Assembly (NCBI GenBank): GCA_031216915.1
Contig: CM062292.1
Coordinates: 926,457-990,456, forward strand
Reading direction: 5' to 3'
Length of the DNA stretch: 64,000 nt
From: Pictodentalium vernedei
Taxonomy: Eukaryota > Mollusca > Scaphopoda > Dentaliida > Dentaliidae
Under the pieces are notes generated by a model, which searched no databases, had not been told where the DNA came from, and was given only the letters and a program-made list of their open reading frames with translations. Of the stretch, positions 11,720-22,701 are shown piece by piece. The translations under genes were made by a program, and so were the position numbers. The number at the start of each line of letters is the position of its first letter. Position 1 is the first letter of the stretch.

Positions 11720-12974
11720 ATCTATCGAGTGACGACACATTTGGTGTTAGTTCTAGATCCATTCGTCATACCATGCTTGAGATATGAGCATGACCCAATT
11801 TCAAAAATTTTGGCCATGCCCATTTTTTTAATGTAACAATTCATGTATGGACTTCGGGAATGCTTTAAATGGGTCAAAAAAATTTGATTTCCAGCAATTG
11901 TGAAAAATGCACTCAATGACCCCTAGGTGACCTCCATGACCTTTACCCAAATGTTGAAACTCTATCGAGTGTCGACTCATTTGGTGTTAGTCTCAGGTCC
12001 ATTCGTCATACCATGCTTGTAAAATGAGCGTGACCCACTTTATAAAAATTTGGCCACGCTCACTTTTTTTAACTAAAAATTATTGTATGGACTTCAAGAA
12101 TGTTTTAAGGGGGTCAAAAAATGTGATTTCCAGCAATTCTGAAAAATGCACTCAATGACCCCAGGTGACCTCCGTGACCTTAACCTACATTTTGAACCTC
12201 CATCAAGTGTCGACTCATTTGGTGTTGGTCCCAGGTCCATTGGTCATACCAGGCCTGAGATATGGGCATGCCAAACTTACAAAACACTCCCATGGACACC
12301 CCTAATGCCTCAGGAATCTGGAAAACATTAAATGCCGAGAACTTGTGACTCTCTGCCAGTAAGCCAAAAATCAAAGAGATAGGACGATTCGTTTTTGAGT
12401 TATCTTGCGAGCAAAAAAGTGCTCAGAAGAAAGAATAAGAAAAACAGAAGAAAAAGAAACCATACAAAAAAAATACTCTGTGTGTTTCACACAGACTAAT
12501 TATACCACAACTGCCGGGCATAGGCTCATTGTATCCAGACCGCTGAAGGCAGCTGCATGAAATCTTCTGCTTTTGTTCTATTATCCCCGATCAGCAGTTT
12601 AGTAGGGGGCGCGATGGCTCAGTTGGTAGAGGTGCAGGCTGCAAGCCGAGAGGTCCTTGGTTCGAATCCCACCTGCGGCAACCGCGTTGTGTCCTTGGAC
12701 AAGACACTTCACCCCCATTGCCCACGTGGGGGCACGGTGACGCTGTGTACTAAGGCGTACTGCACGTCTATGGTGCACCTGTCTTCAACCAATGCTAATC
12801 CTGCTTGTGTGTAGTTAGTATTTTGTGGAGCTGACAGTTGCTCGCCGTTTCTCGGTGGTAAAACTGTCACGGTCAAGGTTAGCCATTGTGCAGAAATATG
12901 TGACCTTAAAACACCAATAAATAAATAAATATAACAGTTTAGTATCTGTGTTGAGTGCCAACGCCCTGAGGGAA
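11720..12974. repeat. Dispersed repeat R1, copy 2 (three units plus tail), SINE inserted
   Basis: The core GTGTCGACTCATTTGGTGTT or a close variant occurs near 11731, 11970 and 12208, giving a period of 238-239 bases. The tail (12320-12604 and 12945-12974) matches that of copy 1 and is split by the SINE at 12605-12934. Confidence 0.8.
12605..12934 (+). mobile_element. tRNA-derived SINE with 10-bp target duplication
   Basis: The head contains a box A (TGGCTCAGTTGG) and a box B (GGTTCGAATCC) with tRNA-like spacing, so it should be transcribed by RNA polymerase III. The body has TCCTTGGACAAGACACTTC and GGGGGCACGGTGACG, and the element ends in (AATA)n. Direct repeats CAGTTTAGTA at 12595-12604 and 12935-12944 flank it, and the undisrupted R1 copy 1 shows no such insert. 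A truncated antisense copy lies at 14245-14495. Confidence 0.92.
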
Positions 12975-13448
12975 TGAATGAGTGAATGAATGCATGATTT
13001 ATTTCGTGGTACAACATGCTACAAATTGAAACAAAGGTCAGCAACATACATTGATCCCAAATACATGATTGCACTAACGGAAGATGGTGTAACCACTAGG
13101 GCTGTCTTCCCGCCACCCCCCCCCCCCCCCCTCAAAACAAAAATTACAAAAAAAAAAACAAAACCAAATTAAATGTGATACAATCCCGATAACAGCATAT
13201 TTGTAGTTGAAAAAAGAAAATTTTGAATGAAAATTTTGAATTATTCCATTTTAATAAAATACTGTCCATCGTTTTTAGAAAATAACTATTTTGGGTCAGT
13301 TGACAGATGGGGATGAGATAACGGAGCTAGGACCTACAGTCGGAACAAACAGGATTATTACAGCTGATGTGATGATGGTATAAATTCAAGAATTGCTCCG
13401 TTAAAGCCCTTTTAAATAGTGATCTGGAATAGTTTTGAACTGATGGTT

Positions 13449-14050
13449 CTATTGTATTTCACATCCTAAGGAAAGTTTGATTGGGAAGTTTGTGGAAAAT
13501 TGAGTTCTTGGTTTTAGTGTGTGTAATTTACCCGATTGTCTGGTGTCCATTCCTGAGGGGTTTTGGTATATTCTAAAAGTCTTCTCAAAGCTTTCAGGGA
13601 GCATGCTGTTATACCAATCATGCATAAACAAAGAGACCTGAAGATTGTACAGGTCTGTGAATTTTAAGATACGCAGCTCACTAAATAGTGGATCAGTATG
13701 AGCATTGTAATTTTTGCTAGCTATAATTCGGATGGCTTTCTTTTGTAATTTAATGATCGATTGAGTTGACGACGAGTGACCCCAGATGTGGATACCATAT
13801 AGCATGTGACTACGGATCAAAGAGTAATATAATGTTTTCAGGCATTCTTTCGGTAGAATTCTCTTCACTTTATTTATGGCATAATTTGTCCTGGAAATAT
13901 TGGAGCAAATTACTGGGATATGCTTCTGAAAGTTCAAATTTTCATCCACGTGGATTCCTAGGAATTTTACAGATTTTTCCTCTTGATTGTTAGCAACGAG
14001 TGAGATAATTGAATTGTTAAGCATAACTCTTCTACTTTCAATTGTGTATA
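13449..14050 (-). pseudogene. LINE B: C-terminal region of the RT protein
   Basis: A 191-codon frame (14024-13449) with VKFLGIHVDENLNFQKH, RILPKECLKTLYYSLIRSH and LYGIHIWGHSSST matches LINE A 5170-4560 and LINE C residue for residue over much of its length. The short segment with GVPQGS is at about 14562-14510. The RT core between fingers and A-box is absent. Confidence 0.8.
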
Positions 14051-14244
14051 TGTCATTCTGAGAGTGAAGAATAATAAATTTTGTCTAGCTCTCATTTAGT
14101 GTGAGTTTATTAGCTGTGCACCAATAGTATATGTTATTGAGTTCGTTATTAACTAATTATATTATTCTATCTAAATTATTGCCAGACCTATATGCAGTAG
14201 TATCGTCTGCATATGATAAATGTTTCAGCAATATGAGTTTATAA

Positions 14245-14495
14245 ATTTATTTAAATATTTATTGGTCACATATTTTTGCACAATGGCTAATCATGACCAC
14301 GACAGTTTTACGGGTGGAGGAAGCCGGAGTACCCGGAGAGAACCACCCAGCAACGGCGAGCAACTGTCAGCTCCCCAACATACTAACTCCACACAAGCAG
14401 GGTTAGCATTGGTTGAAGACAGGTGCATCATCGACGTGCAGTACGCCTTAGTACACAGCGTCACCGTGCCCCCACGTGGGCAATAGGGATGTAGG
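14245..14495 (-). mobile_element. 5'-truncated antisense SINE in LINE B
   Basis: Reverse-complemented, this matches the SINE at 12605-12934 from GCCCACGTGGGGGCACGG onward but lacks the tRNA-like head, and it retains a segment (CCGGGTACTCCGGCTTCCTC) that the first SINE has lost. It ends in an AT-rich tail. Direct repeats GTTTATAA at 14237-14244 and 14496-14503 flank it; removing the insert restores the LINE B sequence around the RT motif. Confidence 0.85.
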
Positions 14496-14572
14496 GTTTA
14501 TAATATCCTTAATGTAAATTATGAAGAGAAGAGAACCAAGAATAGATCCCTGTGGGACACCAGTTGTTATCA

Positions 14573-15352
14573 CCTGGAATGGTCTGTAATTCTAGTTGGT
14601 CTTGTTATAAATGGAATAAGACCTCCACTAAACATAGTTTCTATAAATAAGTCAGTTTTGTTATGTCTACGAAAGCCAAGTAAGTCAATATTAAAATCAC
14701 CCATAAGATAAACATTCTTGTTTGAGGCACTTAAAATGTTTACTACATTCGTCATTTCTTCCAGGAATAGATAGAGGACTGCTTTGGGGGCTGTATTTGG
14801 TCTCTAAATAATTATGACAATATCTTTATCTTTCATCGAGATCTCCACAAATAAGGATTCAAATGCATGGGGGATAAAAACAGAAAGGTCTTCACAGATT
14901 TTGAAAGGGATGGTATCCTTAATAAAAAGTCCTACACCTCCCCTTCCATCATCGTTACTAGATCGCAGCCGATTAATCAAGGAATGGTAGCCTTCCAGTG
15001 AGTAGGTAATGTTTTCTTTCACACTGAACGTTTCTGTCAAACCTATGATGTCTAAGAAATTTGATTCAGACTGATGGCTACATATTAGGTTATGGAAGGG
15101 CTCCCAGTTAGCATTAAGGCTTCGGCAGTTTAGGTTAAAGAACGTGAACGAGTTGGGCTTTTTTGAGATCTCATTACTAAAGCGTTCAGGGGTGTAATAT
15201 TCACAACTATGTTCTTCGATAACGAAGGGAGAGTTCTCTTCAGTGGCATCTTTATCGTCAATTACTTCATTAAAGTGAGAAATAAAGTCAAATGAGCTGC
15301 TCCTCCGTATCTCATCAAGTGTAATAGTGTTAGCCATTATCAAATGTCGCAA
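14573..15352 (-). pseudogene. LINE B: endonuclease domain, truncated
   Basis: Apurinic-type endonuclease remnant. The first part (15352-14804) keeps FFNLNCRSLNANW, DIIGLTETFSV, GRGGVGLFIKDTIPF and FESLFVEI; after a stop at 14804-14806 the second part (14755-14573) keeps LMGDFNIDLLGF and LIPFITRPTR, then ends at the deletion junction. The IDHIYS and SDH catalytic end seen in LINE A is missing, so the domain cannot be functional. Confidence 0.8.
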
Positions 15353-15400
15353 AGTGGGTCACTCTACCAAGGAATAAACCAATACAATTTACCAGTGTGA

Positions 15401-16047
15401 CTCAGCAAGCATTTTGCAAGGCGAGTTGTGTGCTGTTGTTAGGATTGTGCGAGACAGCAAGCAATGTTGGTGGAATAATGTTAATATTGTTCATGGCAAA
15501 CGTTTCTTTCTGTGTTCACCGGATGAGTTATTTTAGTTCGTCCACAAGAGGTGATTCTGTTATGCGAAGCGTTAAGTATAACAGATTTGAGATGGGATTA
15601 TGAGTACAAAATGTGTATAATACTGCGCAATTACACATGCACACATTCACTTATGCACAAACATCTTCAGGGCAACAGATATGAACAAAAAAAAAACAAA
15701 AACAATCACCCCCTCCCCCAAAAAAATAAAAAAATAAAAAAAACACAAAAAACAGTGTATCAATAAAAGTGGGGTCGCAAACAAGTAAATATTCCGTGGC
15801 TAAGGTGCGATACCAGCAACGGGAATTGTAGAGTGAAAACCATCGACATGCCACTCCCTGTGACACCTAACATCTGAAAGATTGCTATGGCTTGTCAATC
15901 CTCGGTGTACAATGTTGTGAAGTGTTCTTCCTAAATACTGATGAACAACAAAAAAGGTGCCAAACCCGTACTAACCTCAATTCCAATACGCCACCGAGAA
16001 CAACATATCGCTTACACCAAGCCAAGACTCAGTTTCCTGTATAGCAT
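15401..16047. other. No gene seen
   Basis: No supported coding sequence; an A-rich stretch lies at 15680-15770. Confidence 0.5.
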
Positions 16048-16106
16048 CTTAAAGGGTCATCAAACCCAACTCCGGTCAATTTATTGGCAATTTTCCCAAT
16101 ACAGAG

Positions 16107-16517
16107 TGTGATGTATTTTTTCAGTCAGTTCAACAGCCCAGCCTTCAATCAGACAGTTCCGCCTTGCATGATAGTGGAATTTGCGTATAGCGCAGTGCAG
16201 ATCAGTGAACTGTGACTTTCGCTTGATGTTGATTCTCTGCTGACGTCGGTCACGTGTGTGATGTGAAGAGAGACAGTCGATTCAATGCTGTGCACTGGAG
16301 AACTCTAATAATTTGTATCAACAGTTGTCAATATATTATCATCACTATCAGTCTGAGTATCAATTATTTATTTCTGTTCTATGGTCACCTTTCGGCTGAC
16401 CCTAACCCGAGAATCCGGAGAAAGGCCTCTACCATTTCTTACTTATAATTTCCCCGGGGGTGAGATTTCTCGTCCTGACTGTGCATCTTGCGAGTCATAT
16501 CTCAGGTGGATGTTACA
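16107..16517 (+). repeat. 5' LTR of the gypsy element
   Basis: 411 bases, starting TGTGATGTATTTTTTCAG and ending GTGGATGTTACA. It matches 24061-24470 with about 12 substitutions and a one-T length difference near its start. Confidence 0.95.
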
Positions 16518-16518
16518 T

Positions 16519-16532
16519 TGGTGGCAGAGTTG
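16519..16532 (+). promoter_or_regulatory. Primer binding site, initiator-tRNA-Met-like
   Basis: TGGTGGCAGAG directly after the 5' LTR matches the complement of the 3' end of initiator tRNA-Met (TGGTAGCAGAG) with one change. This is where minus-strand synthesis of the element would be primed. Confidence 0.6.
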
Positions 16533-16556
16533 CGGGATATAAGAGAACAGAAATTA

Positions 16557-18143
16557 ATGGCCGAAGATAATTACGAGGCAGTGGATATGGAACTAGAGCC
16601 AATTGACAACCGAAAAGTTGATTTTCTTTAAGGAGCTAGTTATGGAGCTCCAAGTGTAGAGCTCCGTGAAAGGAGCTGAGAGCCAGCATTAGAGCTCTGT
16701 GAAAGGAGCCGAGAGCCAGCATTAGAGCTCCTTGGTAGGAGTCGAGAGTCACTCCAAGAGCTCCAGGAAAGGAGCAGACAAATAATGAAAGAGTCGTATG
16801 ACAAGAGCCAACGATCACACAGAGAGCTCTGTGGGTGGAGCCTAGAACAGCAACAGAAGCTCCCTGACAATAGCGACAAAGAGCCAGTAGACCTCTCACA
16901 AAGGAGCCCAAATAGACAATATATGTTCACCAGAAGGAGCCAGCTGGAAGATGGGGCTAAATACAAAGACAATGGGGTGAAAAGAGGAACATCGATGGCA
17001 AGCTATGATGGGTACAGCCTGAATTATCACAGGAGTGCAGATACAAGGGGAGATCATTTATTTGAAAATGCATTTGGGACAAATCAAAATACTGTATACA
17101 CAGACGATTCAGCTTATGAGAGTAACTTCATGCCATCTGGACAGAAAAGTGAATTAGAAAGTGGTGCATTGTATAAATATCAGTGCTCCGTTAGAGCACC
17201 TCCTCTCAATCAGCAGGTAGATTGAGAAGGCTCAGTTGGCCCTGTCCAAAATTTTCAGTTTGAACCTTGGATGAAGGATACTGCAAAAACGACTGGGAAT
17301 CCAGTAATATGGCAGGACAACAGAAACAAACAGCCAACAGGACATGCTGCAAGAACAGAAAATTGGGGATCATGGAATAATTCTGATAATATCAGAAAGT
17401 GCCCAGTGATGAACCCTCAGCCCTTTGATGGTACATCGTCCATAATTGACTATACATTGCACTTCGAAACATGTGCTGAATTGAACCAGTGGAATGATTC
17501 AGAGAAAGCACTATATTTAGCTGGTAGTTTGAAGGGTGTAGCACAGCAAGTATTATCTGTCCTTAGCTCTGGAGACAGGAAAGATTACTTTAAATTGATA
17601 GAAGCTTTGAGAAACTGATTTCTGCCACCCAATCAAAAACAGATGTATCGTGCAGAGCTTCGAGCTCGCCGAAGGCATCCCAATGAATCTCTACCAGAAC
17701 TGGGTCAGTCAGTTAGGAGGAAGGTTGCATTGGCATACCCAACAGCATCACTGGAATTACAAGACACCCTTGCAAAAGATGCTTTTTGTGATGCGCTTCA
17801 ACAAGATAGGGACATGGTCTGGAAGATCCAGCAGTCCAGACCGGGGAATCTGGAAGCATCCATCCACATTGCTGTGGAACTTGAAGCTTTTCGATACACT
17901 GATCTTACACCAGGCGAGCAGAATTATCACCGTGTGGTGGAATCAAACACTGACAAAGAGAAAATTAGTGAGAAGCTGGATAGATTAAGTGAAATAGTTG
18001 AAAGTCTACAGACAAAGAGTAACTATGGCACCAGACTAGAAACAAAAGAAGATCACGACACAGTCAGAGAAGAAGAAGAGATCGCCTGTAGTATGTTTCC
18101 GGTGCAAAGGTCAAGGTCATATTGCAAAAGATTGTGCCACTAA
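16557..18143 (+). pseudogene. Gypsy gag, one frame with four stops
   Basis: Gag forms the particle shell. The ATG at 16557, about 25 bases after the primer site, opens a frame that stays the same to 18143 but is cut by TAA at 16629 and TGA at 16677, 17223 and 17616. The N-terminal part has an 11-residue repeat with core EPALELCERSR (33-bp DNA repeat, 16660-16780). The middle has MNPQPFDGTSSIIDYTLHFE and LAGSLKGVAQQVL, typical of gypsy capsid regions, then RHPNESLPELGQSVRRK. The zinc knuckle is not in this frame: CFRCKGQGHIAKDC starts at 18094 one frame over, so there is a frameshift around 18060-18090 in a GAAGAAGAAGA stretch. Confidence 0.85.
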
Positions 18144-21100
18144 GAAGGACAATGCAAATTCTGTCCAGACAACTCATCGCCGCAGGGCAGCAACAAGACA
18201 TAGGAGGAGACCAAACCAGCGGACTGGTGCTATCAGCAGACCAACTGAGTCTGGCCTTTACCTGCTGATGGTGGTCAATAATATGGTGGCACAAGGACTT
18301 ATTGACACAGGTGCCACATTATCGATAGTCTCGAAGAAAGTGTTTGATAACATAGAAAGTAGTCATAGGCCAACATTGAAAAAGATGAGGAGAGAATTAA
18401 CAGCTGCCAATGGTCAACGGTTATGTAGCTATGGGAAGGCTATCTTTGAGTTTAAAGTTGGTGGAGACATATACCGACAGGAAGCTGTGGTGGCTGAAAT
18501 AGGTTCTCCTTGTATTCTGGGCCTTGACTTTCTTCAAAAACATGATTGTAGCATAGATATATTGGAGAAAACGTTGACCTTATCTGGGAAGGAGTACTTC
18601 ACAAAACTAGAGGGACCCATTGGCATATACCGGGTCACACTGAGTGAAACTATTAGTGTTCCGCCAAAACAAGAAGTAATTGTCAAAGGCATGGTGAAGA
18701 ATAGCCACATTGGCCAACAAATTATGACTTCTGGGATGATAGAGCCAGTACCAAGTGTGACAGAAAAACATCATATATTGACTGCAAAAGCACTAGTTAA
18801 GACAGTGGAACATGAAGGAATAGTTCCAGTACAACTGCTAAACCCCACATCACACACTCAGGTGTTGTACAAGAATATGACAATTGGTCATATTAACCCC
18901 GTGGAAGTAGTAGAGATAAGTAACGAGTCTACTACGCAGGCTCATAGCAATGGTGATATTCCTGAACATTTACAGGGACTGTGGCAGGATTCTGAGGGTG
19001 CATTAACTAGCAAGCAGTCGGAAAAATTGAAGAATTTACTGCTGAGCAACCAAGACGTGTTTGCCAAATATGCAACAGATTTGGGCTGTACAGACAGGGT
19101 TCGACATACCATCAAGACAGGCAATGCAAAGCCAATCAAACAAAGACCCCACAGGGTGGCCCTGCACCGAAAGAAAGAGATTGACAATATAGTAGATGAT
19201 ATGTTGAGCAGGGATTTGATTGAGCCATCTACAGGTCCATGGGCAAGCCTGATAGTGCTTGTCAAGAAAAAGGATGGATCGTTAATGTTTTGTGTGGACT
19301 ACAGGGGCTTAAATCTGGTGACAGAGAAAGATGCTTACCCCATTCCTCATATTTGTGAAACTTTGGATTATTTGACTGGGGTGGAATGGTTCTCTACATT
19401 GGACCTAATGGCTGGATATTGGCAGGTGCAGTTGGAACCAGAAGACCTCCATAAGATGGCATTCACGACTCAACGAGGCCTTTTCCAGTTCAAGGTCATG
19501 AGTTTTGGCCTCACGAATGCGCCTGGAACATTCGAGCGTTTAATGGAAAGCGTGTTAGCTGGTTTGAACTATGAAACATGCTTAGTCTATCTCGACGACA
19601 TCCTGATATTTGCAAAGTCCTTTGAGGAGCACGTGGGTCGTTTGCAGGAGGTAATTTCTCGTCTGAAAGCAGCTGGCCTGAAACTGAAACCAAACAAATG
19701 CCATCTATTCTATTTAAGAGACTGGTAGAATATCTGGGGCACATAGTTTCCCCTAGTGGCGTGTCCACTGATCCATCAAAGGTGAAAGCAATCTGTGAAT
19801 GTCCAGTTCCAAGCAATGTATCCGAAATTAGAAGTTTTCTCGGGCTCTCTGGTTACTACCACCGATATGTCCCACAGTACGCAAAGATTGCAGCGCCATT
19901 GCATAGATTAGTAGAAAAGGGATGTGAATATGTATGGAGTGACAGCTGCCAGGCAGCATTTGAGGAACTCCAAAGAAGATTAACAGAGGCTCCCATACTT
20001 GCCTACCCTGACCCAGAGAAAATTTTTGTTCTAGACACTGATGCCAGTCAGTTGGGGATTGGCGCTGTACTGTCCCAGGTGTTTGATGGGTGAGAGCGAG
20101 TGGTTGCTTATGCGAGTTGAACATTAATGAAAGCAGAGCGTAATTACTGCACAATGCGGAAGGAGTTGTTAGCAATAGTGAACTTCATCAAGCACTTCAA
20201 ACCATATCTTTGTGGCAGAACCTTTTTGGTAAGAACAGACCACGGGGCACTTAGGTGGTTGTTCAATTTCAAGAATCTGGAGGGCCAGCTGGCTCGCTGG
20301 CTGGAGGTCCTTTCCATGTATGACTTCCGGATAGAGCACTGACCAGGAAGGGTCCACAACAATGCTGATGCCCTTTCACGTGCTCCATGCATACAATGTG
20401 GATGGGAGCAAGAGGATGCAAAAGAATCGGATTCTGTGGCAAGCGTATCAGTCAACATGGTGGAGATAGATACAGGTGTGATGAGGGAATTTCAAGAGGC
20501 AGATAAAGATATATCTGATGTAGTGAAGTGGGTGCAGGATGGACATAAACCAGAATGGAGGGACGTCTCACCAAAGAGTCCATTGGTTAAAAAGCTCTGG
20601 TCTAAGTGGCCACAATTGAAGATGAATTCTGAAATTTTAGTACTGGAAGAGAAGAAGGATGGACATTCTACACACCAGAGAACTGTTGTACCCACTGGTA
20701 TTAGACAAGAGATTATCCAGCAAGCTCATGACCCACACACTAGTGCCCACTTGGGGGTACAAAAGACAACAGATAAAATCAAGTTGGCATATTATTGGCC
20801 AGGGCTTAAGAAAGATGTAGAAGGATATGTTGCCTTCTGCATTACATGTGCTCCAGTTAAAATGAAAAAGAATAAATCCGCATTGGATTCATTTGCAGCG
20901 GGTGCTCCCATGGAGAGGGTAGCATGTGATATAATGGGCCCAATTGAACCACAGACTAAGAAGGGAAACATGTACATACTCGTAGCAACAGACTACTTCA
21001 CAAAGTATACAGAAGCCTATCCCATGAAAGATATGGAAGCAAGGACTGTAGCTAAATTACTGGTAGAGGAGTTCTTCTTGCACTTTGGTCCCCCAAGACA

Positions 21101-21600
21101 GCTTCACTCGGACCAAGGTCGCCAATTTGAAAGCCACCTTTTTCAGCAGACATGTGAATTGCTAGGCATACATAAGACAAGGACAACACCCTATCACCCA
21201 GCTTCCAATGGCCAAGTCGAGTGGCTCAATAGAACCATAAAGAGTATGCTGTCTGTGTACATACAGAACAAGGGAGATGACTGGGATGAACACTTACCAT
21301 ACATAATGTATGCTTATCATTCCACAACACACCAGTCAACAGGATCGTCTCCCAATTACATGATGATGGGCCGGGAACTCAACACACCAATTGACCTCCA
21401 GTATGGCAGCCCTTGTAAAGAGACCTTCAATAGTTGCAATGAATGGAGCAAACAGTTGAATGAACGTATGGAGGAAGCTCATGCTTTTACTCGTACTTTT
21501 CTGGAGGGGCAATTACAGAGACAAAAGAATTACTATGATCACCATTTGAGCAGTGACACGTTAAAGCCTGAAGATCTGGTGTGGCTGTATACACTAGTCA
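18094..21600 (+). pseudogene. Gypsy pol: zinc knuckle, protease, RT, RNase H, integrase core
   Basis: Order seen: CCHC knuckle (18094), protease LIDTGATLSIVS (about 18298), RT with LDLMAGYWQVQL, FGLTNAPGTFERLM and the catalytic YLDDILIF (about 19588), RNase H with LDTDASQLGIGAVLS, then integrase with an H-H-C-C domain (HLGVQKTTDKIKLAYYWPG), and the D-D-E core ACDIMGP, SDQGRQFES, NGQVEWLNRT. The frame shifts near 19700-19725 in KCHLF, and TGA stops fall at 20091, 20118 and 20340, each in a place where the family normally has an arginine or similar residue. At 21597 the coding sequence is cut by LINE C and resumes at 22702. All enzymes would be non-functional from this copy. Confidence 0.9.
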
Positions 21601-22701
21601 AGATTTATTAAGTTCCTTGGTATTAATATTGACGAACACCTGTCCTTTAAATCACATATCACCCATCTGTGTTCTAAGATAGCATGCGCAAATTATGCAC
21701 TCAACAGGGTCAAATCTATACTTCCCCACGATGTCATGAAAATGTTATACTTCGCATTGATACACAGTCGTCTAGTATATGGTATACAGATATGGGGGAA
21801 TTCTAAATCAATCAACCAACTTTTCCTACTACAAAAACGCTCAGTTCGCATAATTAATAACGCACGTTTCAATGCCCATACTGACCCTCTATTTGCTCAA
21901 GATAAAATAATGAAAGTTACAGACCTTTTCAAATTCCACGCCATGCTATTTTTATTCGATTGGAAAAATGGATCTCTTCCCCAGTCACTAAATGCAATGT
22001 TTTCACTCTTTAATAATAATACTACTGGTCCCACCACCAGGTACTCAGTATCGATTCGCGTCTGCAGAACAGGAACAAAAGCCTTAGATTACCTTCCTTG
22101 TTTCAATTACCCTAGGCTTTGGAACGACCTGGAACCGAGTATAAGAAATGTTACTAATCGTATTGCGTTTAAGAAAATGTTAACACAAAAACTTCTCTTA
22201 AATTATCAAACACAAATTACATGTAACAACCCGTATTGCCCAGACTGTACTACATAGTTTACCATACTAATCTGTAGTACAGTTCTACTTTTTTATTTTT
22301 TTTTCTACTTTTTTTTTACCGGCTAGCTCGTCAGTTTGTCACTCATCTTATTCCCAAACTATTATCAATATTATTTTCAATATATTCTAATAATATTATT
22401 ATTATTCTAATAATATTATTGATATTTTAAGTGTTTTGTTTCCCACGCATTAATGCAACAATGCAAGAATACAACATTACTCCAAAAGGATCTGTATTTC
22501 TCTCTTCCCAGCTGTATACTCTGTCTGATATGATGTTGCTCTAATTACATTTCTACCTCGGGGGATAGCAGGAAGACAGCCAATCTGGCTATGCTGTCCC
22601 TCAACGGTATGTATATGTATCACAATATTATTCTGTAACTGAATTGATTATTATATTTTACATACCGTTAAATAAAATGAATTGAATTGAATTGAATTGA
22701 A
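21597..22701 (+). mobile_element. LINE C: 5'-truncated LINE inserted in gypsy integrase
   Basis: The insert starts within IKFLGINID-type sequence and carries the C-terminal part of a LINE A-type protein (21736-22257 open, with RLVYGIQIWGNSKS and FNAHTDPLFAQDKI, ending CNNPYCPDCTT), a 3' UTR and a (GAATT)n tail at 22676-22701. It is in the same orientation as the host element. A clear target duplication is not visible; at most a few bases (AC or ACAC) are shared. Confidence 0.9.

Larger units (their letters stand above)
12975..15400 (-). mobile_element. LINE B: internally deleted LINE of the LINE A type
   Basis: On the minus strand this reads endonuclease (15352-14573), a junction, then the late RT and C-terminal region (14562-13449), a 3' UTR and a (CATT)n-like tail at 12975-13000 next to an R1 tail. 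Compared with LINE A, about 1.35 kb between the mid endonuclease and the GVPQGS motif is missing: at 14573-14590 the endonuclease runs straight into RT sequence. A 5'-truncated SINE is inserted antisense at 14245-14495. A poly-C run lies at about 13117-13132. Confidence 0.8.

Noticed and set aside
12605-12680. Genuine tRNA gene
   Set aside because: Boxes A and B are present, but it is the head of a SINE with target duplications and an (AATA)n tail, and the acceptor stem does not pair properly.
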